Assembly (NCBI GenBank): GCA_003248775.1
Contig: QFQX01000006.1
Span: 91,102 to 155,101 of the forward strand
Direction: 5' to 3'
DNA from: Shinella sp.
Lineage (GTDB): Bacteria; Pseudomonadota; Alphaproteobacteria; Rhizobiales; Rhizobiaceae
DNA: 64,000 nt
Part shown: one piece after another, positions 42,659 through 51,415 of the stretch
How positions within the stretch are numbered: the stretch's first letter is position 1
Layout: each line of letters begins with the position of its first letter
Notes under the pieces: generated by a model
What the model was told of the DNA's origin: nothing
The model's input: only the letters and a program-made list of their open reading frames with translations
Database searches by the model: none
Position numbers and translations under genes: made by a program

Positions 42659-43867
42659 ATGCTGATACCACAATCGGAAATCGAGGCGGCGGCGATGATC
42701 CGCGCACATGCCGAAAAGGCCGTGCCGCTTGCCATATCCGGCGGCGGAACAAGGGCATGTCTAGGCAATGCCGTCTCCGGCGCTGCCGAGCTGCGCTCGA
42801 CCGGGCTTGTCGGGATCGTCACCTACAATCCGGCCGAAATGGTGCTTACGGCGCGGGCTGGAACGCCGCTCGCTTATATCGAATCGGCAATATCGGTCCA
42901 CGGCCAGTCGCTGGCTTTCGAGCCGGCCGATCACAGAGGTATGATGGGGACTATGGGGCAGCCCACGGTTGGCGGAGTCTTCGCCACCAACACCTCCGGT
43001 CCCCGCCGGTTCACGGCAGGTGCCGCGCGCGACCATCTGCTCGGCGTCCGCTTCATCAATGGCCATGGGGAAGTCATCAAGGCTGGCGGCCGGGTGATGA
43101 AGAATGTCACCGGTCTCGATCTGGTCAAGCTGATGGCGGGTTCCCACGGCACGCTCGGCCTGCTGACGGAGGTGACCTTGAAGGTGCTGCCGCAGCCGAA
43201 GACGGCCGTGACCATCGTGCTTTCCGGTCTCGACGATGAACAGGCGGCAAAGGCGATGGCGGAAGCCATGGCCCTGTCCGTCGAGGTAACCGGGGCCGCT
43301 CATCTGCCGGAAGCTGTCCGTGGCCGCTTCATCGGCGGCGCGCTGAAAGATGGCCCGGCCACTGTTTTCAGGCTGGAAGGCATTGAAGCTTCCATTGCTG
43401 TGAGGGCCGACAAGCTGACGACGGCACTCGCAACGCACGGCCCCGTATCGCGGCTCGATCCGGAGCAGACGGCCTGGCTCTGGCGCGAGATCCGCGACGT
43501 TCATCCCTATGCCGATGGCACGGAGCGGCCGCTCTGGCGCGTGTCGGTCGCCCCCTCCGAGGGCTGGAAGCTCGTTGCCGCACTCCGGCTGGAAGCGGGC
43601 ATCGATGCCTTCTACGACTGGCAGGGTGGCCTTGTGTGGATGCGCATGGAGGCCGATCCCGAGGCGGATCTGTTGCGGCGCTATGTGAAAGCCGCTGGCG
43701 GCGGTCATGCGACGCTGATGAGAGCCCGCCCGTCCGTGCGCGCCGGCGTGTCCGCCTTCGAGCCGCTATCTCCTGCGGTTGCCTTGCTTTCGGAGCGAGT
43801 CCGGGAGAAGTTCGACCCGCGCGGCATCTTCAACCCCGGCCGCATGGTCAAAGGAGACACGAAATGA
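42659..43867 (+). CDS. glcE: Glycolate oxidase subunit GlcE
   Basis: A 402-residue FAD-binding protein related to GlcD: LAISGGGTRACLG near the N-terminus, MMGTMGQPTVGGVFATNTSGPRR and GRVMKNVTGLDLVKLMAGSHG. It is the second flavin-fold subunit of glycolate oxidase. Its last codons overlap the start of a small membrane-protein gene (ATGA), so translation is coupled. Confidence 0.92.
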   Translation: MLIPQSEIEAAAMIRAHAEKAVPLAISGGGTRACLGNAVSGAAELRSTGLVGIVTYNPAEMVLTARAGTPLAYIESAISVHGQSLAFEPADHRGMMGTMGQPTVGGVFATNTSGPRRFTAGAARDHLLGVRFINGHGEVIKAGGRVMKNVTGLDLVKLMAGSHGTLGLLTEVTLKVLPQPKTAVTIVLSGLDDEQAAKAMAEAMALSVEVTGAAHLPEAVRGRFIGGALKDGPATVFRLEGIEASIAVRADKLTTALATHGPVSRLDPEQTAWLWREIRDVHPYADGTERPLWRVSVAPSEGWKLVAALRLEAGIDAFYDWQGGLVWMRMEADPEADLLRRYVKAAGGGHATLMRARPSVRAGVSAFEPLSPAVALLSERVREKFDPRGIFNPGRMVKGDTK

Positions 43868-44244
43868 CGGATCCGATCTCGCCACTTCCCGGCTCCGGGC
43901 GTCCGGACGGCTGGCTGGAACCAGGCAAGCTCAATGTGCAGCTCGTCTACGCCCTTTATCTTCTCGGTTTCGTCATCGGCATCAGCACCATCATTGGCGT
44001 GATCTTCGCCTATCTCAACCGCGGCAAGGCTGGCGGATGGGTCGACACACATTACACCTGGGCCATTCGCACCTTCTGGATCGGCCTGCTCTACGGCGTG
44101 ATTTCGATATTGCTCACCATCGCCGTGATCGGCGTTTTGCTTGGCATCGCAACGGTCGTCTGGGTCGTCGTCCGCTGCATCATCGGCCTCCAGAAAGCCT
44201 CAGCCGGCCAGCCGATCGACAAGCCGCAGAGCTGGTGGATCTGA
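43864..44244 (+). CDS. Small membrane protein (DUF4870-like) inside the glycolate oxidase operon
   Basis: A 126-residue protein with a short soluble N-terminus and about three hydrophobic helices (near 25-46, 65-82 and 78-100) plus a charged tail. It resembles small DUF4870-type membrane proteins, without a known job. The start overlaps glcE by four bases, and GTG of glcF follows 64 bases downstream, so all are one transcript. Such a gene is not part of the usual glcDEF set; a role in anchoring the oxidase or moving glycolate is possible but unproven. Confidence 0.7.
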   Translation: MTDPISPLPGSGRPDGWLEPGKLNVQLVYALYLLGFVIGISTIIGVIFAYLNRGKAGGWVDTHYTWAIRTFWIGLLYGVISILLTIAVIGVLLGIATVVWVVVRCIIGLQKASAGQPIDKPQSWWI

Positions 44245-44308
44245 CGCTCGATACACAGTAACACGCGGGAGCAAGGCGAGGGAGCCTCCACCCGCCGGGA
44301 GGCAGAAC

Positions 44309-45607
44309 GTGCAAACCAATTTCACCGCAGAACAGCTGACGGATCCGCATATCGCCGAGGCGGAGAGCATTTTGCGCAAATGCGTGCATTGCGGGTTCTG
44401 CACGGCCACCTGTCCCACCTATGTGACGCTCGGCAATGAGCTGGACAGCCCTCGCGGCCGTATCTACCTTATCAAGGACATGCTCGAAAACGGCAGGCCG
44501 GCCGACAAGGATCTGGTCACCCATATCGACCGTTGTCTTTCCTGCCTTGCCTGCACGACGACCTGTCCCTCCGGCGTCGATTACATGCATCTGGTCGATC
44601 ACGCCCGTATTCACATTGAAAAGACCTATCGTCGCCCACTGGTGAACCGGTTGACCCGCGCCGTGCTGGCGATGACCCTTCCTTACCCCGCGCGCTTCCG
44701 CGCCGCTCTCCAGCTTGCGCGGCTCGGGCGTCCGTTTTCCGGTCTCCTGAAACGGGTGCCGGCACTACGGCCGCTCGGCGCCATGCTGGACCTCGCCCCG
44801 GCCTCTGTGCCCCCGGCTTCCGTGATCGGGCGGCCGGCGGTGCATCCGGCAGCGGGGCAACGCCACGGCCGGGTAGCGATCCTCACCGGTTGCGCCCAGG
44901 GCATCCTCGATCCGGGCATCAATGCCGCGACGGTTCGTTTGCTGACGCGCCTCGGCATAGAGGTCGTCGTACCGGAAGGGGAGGGTTGTTGCGGCGCGCT
45001 TGTCCATCACATGGGGCGCGAGGAGCAGGCCCTTGCCAGCGCAAGACGCAATGTCGATGTATGGATCCGCGAAATCGACGATGGCGGGCTGGACGCCATC
45101 GTCATTACCGCGTCTGGCTGCGGCACGACGATCAAGGATTACGGTCACATGCTGCGCCTCGATCCTCACTATGCCGGGAAAGCCGAGCGCGTCTCGGCCC
45201 TGGCAAAGGATGTGACCGAATATCTTTCGACACTCGAACTGCCGGTTCAGGAGCGGAAGAACCTGACGGTCGCCTATCACTCTGCCTGTTCCCTGCAACA
45301 CGGACAGAAGGTAACCATGGCACCGAAGACGCTTTTGAAGAATGCGGGCTTCACCGTGCGTGATCCGGCCGAAAGTCATCTTTGCTGCGGTTCCGCCGGC
45401 ACCTACAACATCATGCAGTCGGAGATTTCGGCCAAGCTCAAGGCCCGCAAGGTGAAGAACCTTGAAGCGACCAAGCCCGACGTGATCGCCGCCGGCAATA
45501 TCGGCTGCCTCACCCAGATCGGCTCGGGAACATCAGTGCCGATCGTGCATACGGTCGAGCTGTTGGACTGGGCCTATGGCGGGGAAAAACCCCAAGGATT
45601 GGCCTGA
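44309..45607 (+). CDS. glcF: Glycolate oxidase iron-sulfur subunit GlcF
   Basis: A 432-residue protein with two N-terminal 4Fe-4S motifs (CVHCGFCTATCP and CLSCLACTTTCP) and two CCG domains (EGCCGALVHHMG and LCCGSAGTYN). It carries electrons from GlcDE to the quinone pool. I start at GTG 44309 because GGGAGG sits seven bases upstream and residues before it have no homology; the frame opens at 44141 inside the membrane-protein gene. Confidence 0.93.
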   Translation: MQTNFTAEQLTDPHIAEAESILRKCVHCGFCTATCPTYVTLGNELDSPRGRIYLIKDMLENGRPADKDLVTHIDRCLSCLACTTTCPSGVDYMHLVDHARIHIEKTYRRPLVNRLTRAVLAMTLPYPARFRAALQLARLGRPFSGLLKRVPALRPLGAMLDLAPASVPPASVIGRPAVHPAAGQRHGRVAILTGCAQGILDPGINAATVRLLTRLGIEVVVPEGEGCCGALVHHMGREEQALASARRNVDVWIREIDDGGLDAIVITASGCGTTIKDYGHMLRLDPHYAGKAERVSALAKDVTEYLSTLELPVQERKNLTVAYHSACSLQHGQKVTMAPKTLLKNAGFTVRDPAESHLCCGSAGTYNIMQSEISAKLKARKVKNLEATKPDVIAAGNIGCLTQIGSGTSVPIVHTVELLDWAYGGEKPQGLA

Positions 45608-45612
45608 GGGTT

Positions 45613-45643
45613 TAGAGCGTCATGTTAAGCGTACGACGCTCTA
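45613..45643. repeat. Short palindrome after glcF
   Basis: TAGAGCGTC-N13-GACGCTCTA is a 9-bp perfect stem just after the glcF stop. Similar short GAGCGTC/GAGCATG palindromes are scattered through rhizobial genomes; here it may serve as a terminator, though a T run is lacking. Confidence 0.5.
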
Positions 45644-45726
45644 GCCTGGCCATTCATGCTTTTTAAGGCAATGCCGATGCAGATTTCCTTCGTCGAGGCC
45701 TGATTGCCGACCGAAGGAAAGATCGA

Positions 45727-46188
45727 ATGCGCGTCGTAACCGTTGGCCTTGCCACCCTGCTGCTTGCCACATTCTCGCCGGTTCACGCTGCGGAACGCCT
45801 TTATTGCGCAGCCGCTGATGAGGTCGTGAAACTGTCGATCGAAAGCGACATCAGCGCGCGTGACAAGGACAAGCTGGTGAATTTCCGGGGCGTCGTCGGC
45901 ATCCGGGATGAAAAAGTTCCACCGGCCTTTCGCCACCTGCGCTTCGACACACCCGTTCTTGCGGAGCAATCGCTGAACAATCAGCAGCTTCGTTTGCAGG
46001 TATCGTCGGGCTTGCAGGACAAGAAGCTTCTTGGCAGATTCGAGTTGACGATCGTCACCACGGCCACCCATAAGGCCGAACGCTTCAAGGGCAGTTACGA
46101 CATCAGGATACTGACATCGCCCGATAACAAAACCCCGCACGACATTGTTCTGTCACACGGGGCATCTGTCGTTTGCGATCTGCACTAA
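45727..46188 (+). CDS. Secreted protein of unknown function
   Basis: A 153-residue protein with a signal peptide (about 1-21, VHA cleavage). The mature part has three cysteines, one very near the N-terminus (LYC) and one near the end (VCDL), and reads as a beta-rich domain. I do not recognise a family. It stands alone between the glycolate genes and a repeat. Confidence 0.6.
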   Translation: MRVVTVGLATLLLATFSPVHAAERLYCAAADEVVKLSIESDISARDKDKLVNFRGVVGIRDEKVPPAFRHLRFDTPVLAEQSLNNQQLRLQVSSGLQDKKLLGRFELTIVTTATHKAERFKGSYDIRILTSPDNKTPHDIVLSHGASVVCDLH

Positions 46189-46190
46189 AG

Positions 46191-46297
46191 CGTGTCGCGA
46201 ATTCTTCAGATTCGCTCCGCATGCTTTAGGCCTTTGTTCTGTCACATGTCGTTGCCGCAAAACCGCGGCACACTTTTGCGCGACATGCTCCAGCCCC
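46191..46297. repeat. Rhizobial intergenic repeat with nested hairpins
   Basis: The gap between two genes contains GCGAAT-N7-ATTCGC near 46198 and a larger dyad ATGTCG...CGACAT at 46246-46286 with CGCAAAA...TTTTGCG nested inside. The CGCAAAA...GCACACTTTTGCGCGACATGC pattern recurs as an intergenic motif in rhizobial genomes, as I recall. No gene is seen. Confidence 0.5.
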
Positions 46298-46317
46298 GCG
46301 CTGCGAGGCTTCGTGTC

Positions 46318-46980
46318 TCAGAAGTGGAAGGTGATACCGGCATTGACCGCGTTGGTCATGATGTCGGTCTTCAGCGAGGCGCCGCTGTCGATATCGGCGT
46401 CAACCCACGAATAGTTGCCCTTGTATTCTACGAAGCCCGACCAACGGTCGGTGAACTGGTAGGCTACGCCGGCCTGAGCCTGGATCGTTGCACCGCCGAC
46501 CTGGAATTCAGAGGTCGTTCCCGAAGCGCGAGTGACTTCGACGTGCGGGATGTTGATGCCGGCGCCGGCGCCGACATAAGGAACGAACTTGGTGCCTTCG
46601 ATCGGGAAGCGGTAGAGGGCGTTCAGCGTCAGCAGGTTCAGGCCATCGGTGAATTCGAAGTGGCTCCAGCCTGCTTCGGCGCGGGTGCTGTCGTTGCTGT
46701 AAACCTTTGCGTGGCTGTAGTCGATCGAAACGCCGAGGTTCGGCTGACCGAGATCTTCCAGCCACCAGGTGCCACGGAAGCCGTAATAGGGAGGCATGGA
46801 GAAGGACTTGCCTTCCCAACCGGCGGTGAAGTCCGGCTGGTCGGAAACTTCAACGTCGCTGTGAGGTGCGGACTGGGCGCCACCGTAAGCGGAGATCGTC
46901 ATTTCTGCATGGGCAAGCGAAGCAGACAGGGCGACGGCCGCAGCCGACGCACAGAGCAGGAAACGAAGTTTGATGTTCAT
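46318..46980 (-). CDS. Outer-membrane beta-barrel protein
   Basis: A 220-residue protein: signal peptide about 1-25 (AHA cleavage), then an eight-strand-like barrel with alternating residues and a terminal Phe (ITFHF), the usual outer-membrane assembly signal. It resembles rhizobial small barrels annotated as OmpW-like or as lipid A oxidase (LpxQ); the ISAYGG start and PPYYGFRGTWWLED segment fit the LpxQ-type group, but I cannot confirm. Catalysis on lipid A is therefore only a possibility. Two L,D-transpeptidase genes follow upstream. Confidence 0.7.
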   Translation of the reverse strand: MNIKLRFLLCASAAAVALSASLAHAEMTISAYGGAQSAPHSDVEVSDQPDFTAGWEGKSFSMPPYYGFRGTWWLEDLGQPNLGVSIDYSHAKVYSNDSTRAEAGWSHFEFTDGLNLLTLNALYRFPIEGTKFVPYVGAGAGINIPHVEVTRASGTTSEFQVGGATIQAQAGVAYQFTDRWSGFVEYKGNYSWVDADIDSGASLKTDIMTNAVNAGITFHF

Positions 46981-47220
46981 GGTGGCGACCCGAAGAATCT
47001 AGTTATGACTAACAAGTTTTATATGGGAATTTCGGCGGCAAGTCTGTTTCCATTTTGCATCACCAATCCGTGAAAACGGCGGCTGACGCCCGGTAGGCAG
47101 CCTTTTGTCAAGGTGCGTTACGCGCTCTTGGGATGGTGAAGCCAGATTTGGCCGCTGCAATCCATGACGGCAGGCGGGATGGAGAACCCGCCGCCTGCCG
47201 CGATTCGGTCTTGGTCGGCC

Positions 47221-47907
47221 TCAGCCGCCAAGGATCGTGCGCAGGATGTCGATGCCGCGATCTTCGAAGCTGACATCGCCCTGCTTGTTGCCGGGGCCGA
47301 CCACGATGACCTTCGAGCCTATGTCCGCACGCTCGTAAAGGTGCTCGACGTCCTTGTTCATCATGCGGATGCAGCCGGAAGACATATTGAGGCCGATCGT
47401 CCAGGGCTGGTTGGTGCCGTGAATGCGGAAAATCGTATCGTGGCCGCCCTTGAAGAGATACATGGCGCGCGCACCGAGCGGATTATCGACGCCGCCTTCC
47501 TGCACGACCGGCAGTATGTGGCCCTTCTTTGCCTCGCGGGCGCGCATTTCAGCCGGGGGACGCCAGGTCGGCCATTCTTCCTTGCGGCCGATCTTCACCA
47601 CGCCGGACCAGCCGAAGCCTTCGCGACCGACGCCCACGCCGTAGCGGGTCGCCCGGTTGTTGCCTTCCACGTAATAGAGAAACTTGTTGTTGGTATCGAT
47701 GATGATCGTGCCAGGCTTTTCGTCGGTCACGAGACGGACGACGCGCCGCTTGAACTTTTCGGCCACCTGCTTCGGCTGAGCCGCTGCCAGCGTCACGTCG
47801 CTGGTCGTCGCCGGACGGCTCCCACCGAAGGCCTGCGCCTCGATCGGAACCAGCGTGCTTGTCGCCAAAAGTGCTGCCGCCGCAAGCACATTCAGGTATC
47901 TCTGCAT
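47221..47907 (-). CDS. L,D-transpeptidase (YkuD family)
   Basis: A 228-residue YkuD enzyme with a signal peptide ending near residue 24 (IEAQA). The catalytic motif is HGTNQPWTIGLNMSSGCIRM, with the nucleophilic Cys in SSGCIRM. L,D-transpeptidases make 3-3 crosslinks in peptidoglycan or attach proteins to it; in Rhizobiales they dominate crosslinking and polar growth. ATG 47907 gives the signal peptide; the frame to 47976 does not. A paralogue lies next to it on the same strand. Confidence 0.9.
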   Translation of the reverse strand: MQRYLNVLAAAALLATSTLVPIEAQAFGGSRPATTSDVTLAAAQPKQVAEKFKRRVVRLVTDEKPGTIIIDTNNKFLYYVEGNNRATRYGVGVGREGFGWSGVVKIGRKEEWPTWRPPAEMRAREAKKGHILPVVQEGGVDNPLGARAMYLFKGGHDTIFRIHGTNQPWTIGLNMSSGCIRMMNKDVEHLYERADIGSKVIVVGPGNKQGDVSFEDRGIDILRTILGG

Positions 47908-48039
47908 GATTAAATCCCCCAAATCACGGAAACGGGGGCCTATCCGACTCCCGCTCCAATGCAAGCCTTTCAGCATTTGCTCATAAGAAATAGCCGCAAT
48001 GCCAGGCCGTTTGCAGGACTATGAGGCATGCTGCGTGAT

Positions 48040-48828
48040 TTACATCACGATGACTTTCGTGCCCACGCCGACCCGCTCATAGAGATCGACGACGTCTTCA
48101 TTGCGCATGCGGATGCAGCCCGAGGACACCCCGTTACCGATCGTCCAGGGGGCGTTGGTGCCGTGAATGCGGTAGAGCGTGGAGCCGAGATACATGGCGC
48201 GGGCGCCGAGCGGATTTTCCGGTCCACCGTCCATGCGGGCCGGCAGATAGTTGCTCTTGGCAGCTTCGCGGGCGATCATTTCCTTTGGCGGCGTCCAGTC
48301 CGGCCATTCCCTCTTGGCAGTGATCTTGTGGGTGCCTGCCCATTCGAAACCCGGCTTGCCGACGCCGACGCCATAGCGCTTCGCCTGACCGTTGCCGGTT
48401 ACGAGATAGAGGAAACGGTTGTTGGTATCGATGACGATGGTGCCCGCCTTGTGCGGGGTATCGTAGGCGACCATCTGCGGCAGGAACACAGGATCGATCT
48501 GCGTCTTCATCGGTTGGTTGGGACGCATGGCGACCGGCTGCACCATCCGCGGCTGGGCAGCCTGCAGCATCGGCGTCCGACGCTGGGCGAGGGGGCGCTG
48601 CTGGACCGAGCGTTGCGGATAGGTGCGGACCTGCTGGCGCGACTGCTGAGCCGGGTTCGGCGCATAGACGACCGGACGAGTGGCGCCGCCAAGCTGCATC
48701 ACCCACGGAGCCGAAAGATCGGGGCTGACGATCACCGGCGGGCGCGTCTGGTACCGGTCATCGGCAAGGGAGGGTGTTGCGGCAATCAGGCCGGCACAGG
48801 CGGCCAGGAATATCGACTTCTTCAACAT
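48040..48828 (-). CDS. L,D-transpeptidase (YkuD family), second copy
   Basis: A 262-residue YkuD enzyme: signal peptide about 1-20 (SLADD region), a Gln/Arg/Pro-rich linker of about 90 residues, then the catalytic domain with HGTNAPWTIGNGVSSGCIRM. It is about 60% like its neighbour by eye, so the pair looks like a tandem duplication with a different N-terminal half. The linker could span to the peptidoglycan or a partner. Start at ATG 48828 is chosen from the signal peptide; the frame runs to 49017. Confidence 0.9.
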   Translation of the reverse strand: MLKKSIFLAACAGLIAATPSLADDRYQTRPPVIVSPDLSAPWVMQLGGATRPVVYAPNPAQQSRQQVRTYPQRSVQQRPLAQRRTPMLQAAQPRMVQPVAMRPNQPMKTQIDPVFLPQMVAYDTPHKAGTIVIDTNNRFLYLVTGNGQAKRYGVGVGKPGFEWAGTHKITAKREWPDWTPPKEMIAREAAKSNYLPARMDGGPENPLGARAMYLGSTLYRIHGTNAPWTIGNGVSSGCIRMRNEDVVDLYERVGVGTKVIVM

Positions 48829-49034
48829 CGGACGACTCGCTACATTTTTCCGAAAACAGGGGCCGACTGGCCTCGTTGACAAGATCGTGCCAGCGGCGTC
48901 GCCACAATTGGTAAATGCGCGTTCATTAAAAGGCCACCAGCGCCGTAAACCTTTCGTCAGGGTTAGCGGCCGGTTTGGAAAACTGGTGAACAAATGGTAA
49001 ACGTTTGACCGATTCAATCGGAAAACGGAAAAAC

Positions 49035-49667
49035 ATGGAAAAGACGGGGCTGATTACGGGCGAAGACGGGTTGACGCGCTGCTTCTGGCATGGCGGCCTC
49101 GAAGACTACCGGCGGTACCATGACGAGGAATGGGGCAGGCCCGTCATCGACGATGTCCGCCTGTTCGAGAAGATCTGCCTCGAAGGCTTCCAGTCCGGTC
49201 TTTCCTGGCTCACCATCCTCCGGAAGCGGGAGAATTTCCGCGCCGGTTTTGCCGGTTTCGATTTTCACAAGGTGGCGCTGTTCGATGATGGCGACATCGC
49301 CCGCCTGCTCGCCGATGCCGGCATCATCCGCCATCGCGGCAAGATCGTTTCCACCATCAACAATGCCCGCCATGCCGTCGATCTCAAGGCGGAGTTCGGC
49401 AGTCTTGCCCGCTATTTCTGGAGCTTCGAGCCGGTCCCCGAGGAGCGCCCTGCAAGCATGGACTACGAGACGCTTCGCGCCAATCCGACCTCGCCGACAT
49501 CGGTGCGCCTGTCGAAAGACCTGAAGAAGCGCGGCTGGAGTTTCGTCGGCCCGACCACTGTCTATGCCTTCATGCAGGCCATGGGCATGGTCAACGATCA
49601 CATCGAGGGTTGCTGCTGCCGGCCACAGGTGGAGCAATTGAGGGCGGAATTCGTCAGGCCCGTTTGA
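49035..49667 (+). CDS. tag: DNA-3-methyladenine glycosylase I
   Basis: A 210-residue Tag-family HhH glycosylase. The zinc ligands are present (Cys near the start in LTRCFWH, His in YHDEEWG, and the C-terminal HIEGCCC), and the catalytic/binding Glu is in CLEGFQSGLSW. It removes 3-methyladenine from alkylated DNA. ATG 49035 gives the normal N-terminus; the frame opens at 49005. It is convergent with a divergent paralogue, separated by repeat copy B. Confidence 0.93.
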   Translation: MEKTGLITGEDGLTRCFWHGGLEDYRRYHDEEWGRPVIDDVRLFEKICLEGFQSGLSWLTILRKRENFRAGFAGFDFHKVALFDDGDIARLLADAGIIRHRGKIVSTINNARHAVDLKAEFGSLARYFWSFEPVPEERPASMDYETLRANPTSPTSVRLSKDLKKRGWSFVGPTTVYAFMQAMGMVNDHIEGCCCRPQVEQLRAEFVRPV

Positions 49668-49709
49668 GGGGACGTGTACCGACTGATATTCGGGTCTTGA
49701 AGCTCGGCT

Positions 49710-49843
49710 TGCCCCTCAACCTGGCCCTCTCCCCGCAGGCGGGGAGAGGAAAATCCCTGCCCTATTGATGGGTGGCATGCACTTCCGCTTGTCTCTTCTC
49801 CCCGCTTGCGGGGAGAAGGTCCCGGCAGGGGGGGTGAGGGGCA
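49710..49843. repeat. Rhizobial intergenic palindromic repeat, copy B (between the two tag genes)
   Basis: A 134-base element bounded by TGCCCCTCA (49710-49718) and TGAGGGGCA (49835-49843), the same ends as copy A. Internal hairpins are CTCTCCCCGCAGGCGGGGAGAG and TTCTCCCCGCTTGCGGGGAGAA. It separates two convergent genes and can act as a bidirectional terminator. Confidence 0.8.
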
Positions 49844-49886
49844 GACCCACGTCCCCGTTTGCGAAAGAGAGCGAAACATCGCGCCT

Positions 49887-50555
49887 TCAGTCGATGCTGA
49901 TCCCGAGTACGCGGCTGATCTCGGTCAGCGAACGGCCGGATTCGGTTTGCCATGTGTTGAAGGCTGCCTGCACGGCGGCCTTTTCCTTGGCCGAGGACGG
50001 AGCCTTGTCGACGATGCCTTCCGCAATCAGGCGGTTCACCACGCTCCGGGAAAGGATGAAGCTGTCGATACCGGAAAAACGCAGGAAATACTGGCCGGTA
50101 TTGCCGCCGAGCCGCGATCCCCGCTTTTTCAGGATGTCGGTGAGGCCGAGATAGTTGTCCTCCGGCCAGTCGGCGAAAAAGCGGCCGGCGCTGCCATGTT
50201 CCCTTGCCAGGTCGGAGAGGAAGACGGCGTTCTCCTGTACCGAGCGGATCTTCGGTCCATGCCGCACGATCCGGCTGTCGGAGACCAGCCGTTCGAAATC
50301 CTCGTCGTGCAGCATGGCGCAGCGCGCAATGTCGAAAGCTTCGAAGGCAGCCTCGAAGCCGGGCCACATGGCGTCCACGACCTTCCAGTTGAAGCCCGAC
50401 TGGAAGATGCATCTGGTCATCATCGACAGGAAACGGTCGTCAGGCGTTGCCGCAATCTCGTCGCGTGTCTTAGGGTATTGCAGAACGGCTTCCACCGCTT
50501 CGTCTCCTCCCTTGCGCCCGGCCGCAATCGCCCAGATCTCATCGAAGCTGTGCAT
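49887..50555 (-). CDS. Divergent Tag-like (DNA glycosylase fold) protein
   Basis: A 222-residue helical protein that aligns with Tag around LSMMTRCIFQSGFNWKVV and IVRHGPKIRSVQENA, but lacks the N-terminal and C-terminal zinc ligands, and the active Glu of CLEGFQ is Ile (RCIFQSG). It is annotated in rhizobia as a 3-methyladenine glycosylase-like protein; these losses suggest a different substrate or no catalysis. It overlaps or abuts the next gene's regulatory region and is convergent with tag. Confidence 0.75.
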   Translation of the reverse strand: MHSFDEIWAIAAGRKGGDEAVEAVLQYPKTRDEIAATPDDRFLSMMTRCIFQSGFNWKVVDAMWPGFEAAFEAFDIARCAMLHDEDFERLVSDSRIVRHGPKIRSVQENAVFLSDLAREHGSAGRFFADWPEDNYLGLTDILKKRGSRLGGNTGQYFLRFSGIDSFILSRSVVNRLIAEGIVDKAPSSAKEKAAVQAAFNTWQTESGRSLTEISRVLGISID

Positions 50556-50571
50556 CCCTGTCTCCGCTTTC

Positions 50572-51276
50572 TCAACCGATATCCGTAATGAGCTTCGGCA
50601 GTTCGCCGAGATGGGCGATCTCGCGGAAGCGCGGCGCCTGTTCCGGCTTGTCCACCTGTTCCAGCACCCATGTCAGCTGGTGCGGGATGAACACGCCCCA
50701 GGCACCGGCGGCTATGGCCGGCACAACATCGGACTTCAGCGAGTTACCGATCATCATCGCCCGTTCCGGCCCGTCGGGCGTCTTGCCGAAGATGCGCCGA
50801 TAGGTGGTCGCGGTCTTGTCGGAGACGATCTCCACGGCATCGAAATAGTCGCCGAGGCCGGATTGGGCGAGCTTGCGCTCCTGGTCGAACAGGTCGCCCT
50901 TGGTGATCAGCACCAGATAGTATTCGCCCGCCAGCGCCTCCAGCACATCGCGGGCATGCGGCATGGTCTCGACGGGATGGCTGAGCAGGTTGCGCCCGAT
51001 GGAAAGGATTTCGCTGATCACCGTTCCCGGAGCCCGCCCCTCGGTGATCTCCAGCGCGGTCTCGATCATCGACAGCGTGAAACCCTTGATGCCGAACCCG
51101 TATTGGGCCAGGTTGCGGCGCTCCGCCTCCAGCAGGCGCTCGGAGACATGTTCGCCCTCGGCGAAATCGGCGAGCAAGTCGCGGAAATGCTCCTCCGTCA
51201 GCCGGTAATACTGTTCGTTCTGCCAGAGTGTATCGTCGGCATCGAAGCCGATGACGGCGAGAGCGCGCGTATTCAT
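50572..51276 (-). CDS. HAD-superfamily hydrolase
   Basis: A 234-residue HAD phosphatase: motif I DADDTLW, motif II Thr in LITKG, motif III Lys and motif IV in MIGNSLKSDV. A helical cap lies between motifs I and II. It probably removes phosphate from a small metabolite; the substrate is unknown. ATG 51276 is taken, since the frame to 51435 lacks homology. The Tag-like gene starts 17 bases downstream in the same direction. Confidence 0.85.
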   Translation of the reverse strand: MNTRALAVIGFDADDTLWQNEQYYRLTEEHFRDLLADFAEGEHVSERLLEAERRNLAQYGFGIKGFTLSMIETALEITEGRAPGTVISEILSIGRNLLSHPVETMPHARDVLEALAGEYYLVLITKGDLFDQERKLAQSGLGDYFDAVEIVSDKTATTYRRIFGKTPDGPERAMMIGNSLKSDVVPAIAAGAWGVFIPHQLTWVLEQVDKPEQAPRFREIAHLGELPKLITDIG

Positions 51277-51415
51277 CGTGATGTCTCTTGCTGCGATTGG
51301 CCACCAGAATAGAGCAATTCCAGCAGAAGTGGGAACCGATTTTGCGTCCCCAATTTCGCGTAGGCAATGCTCCGGCGTCGTCTTCGTTTTTTGACGATGC
51401 CGTGGCAGGAGGAGT

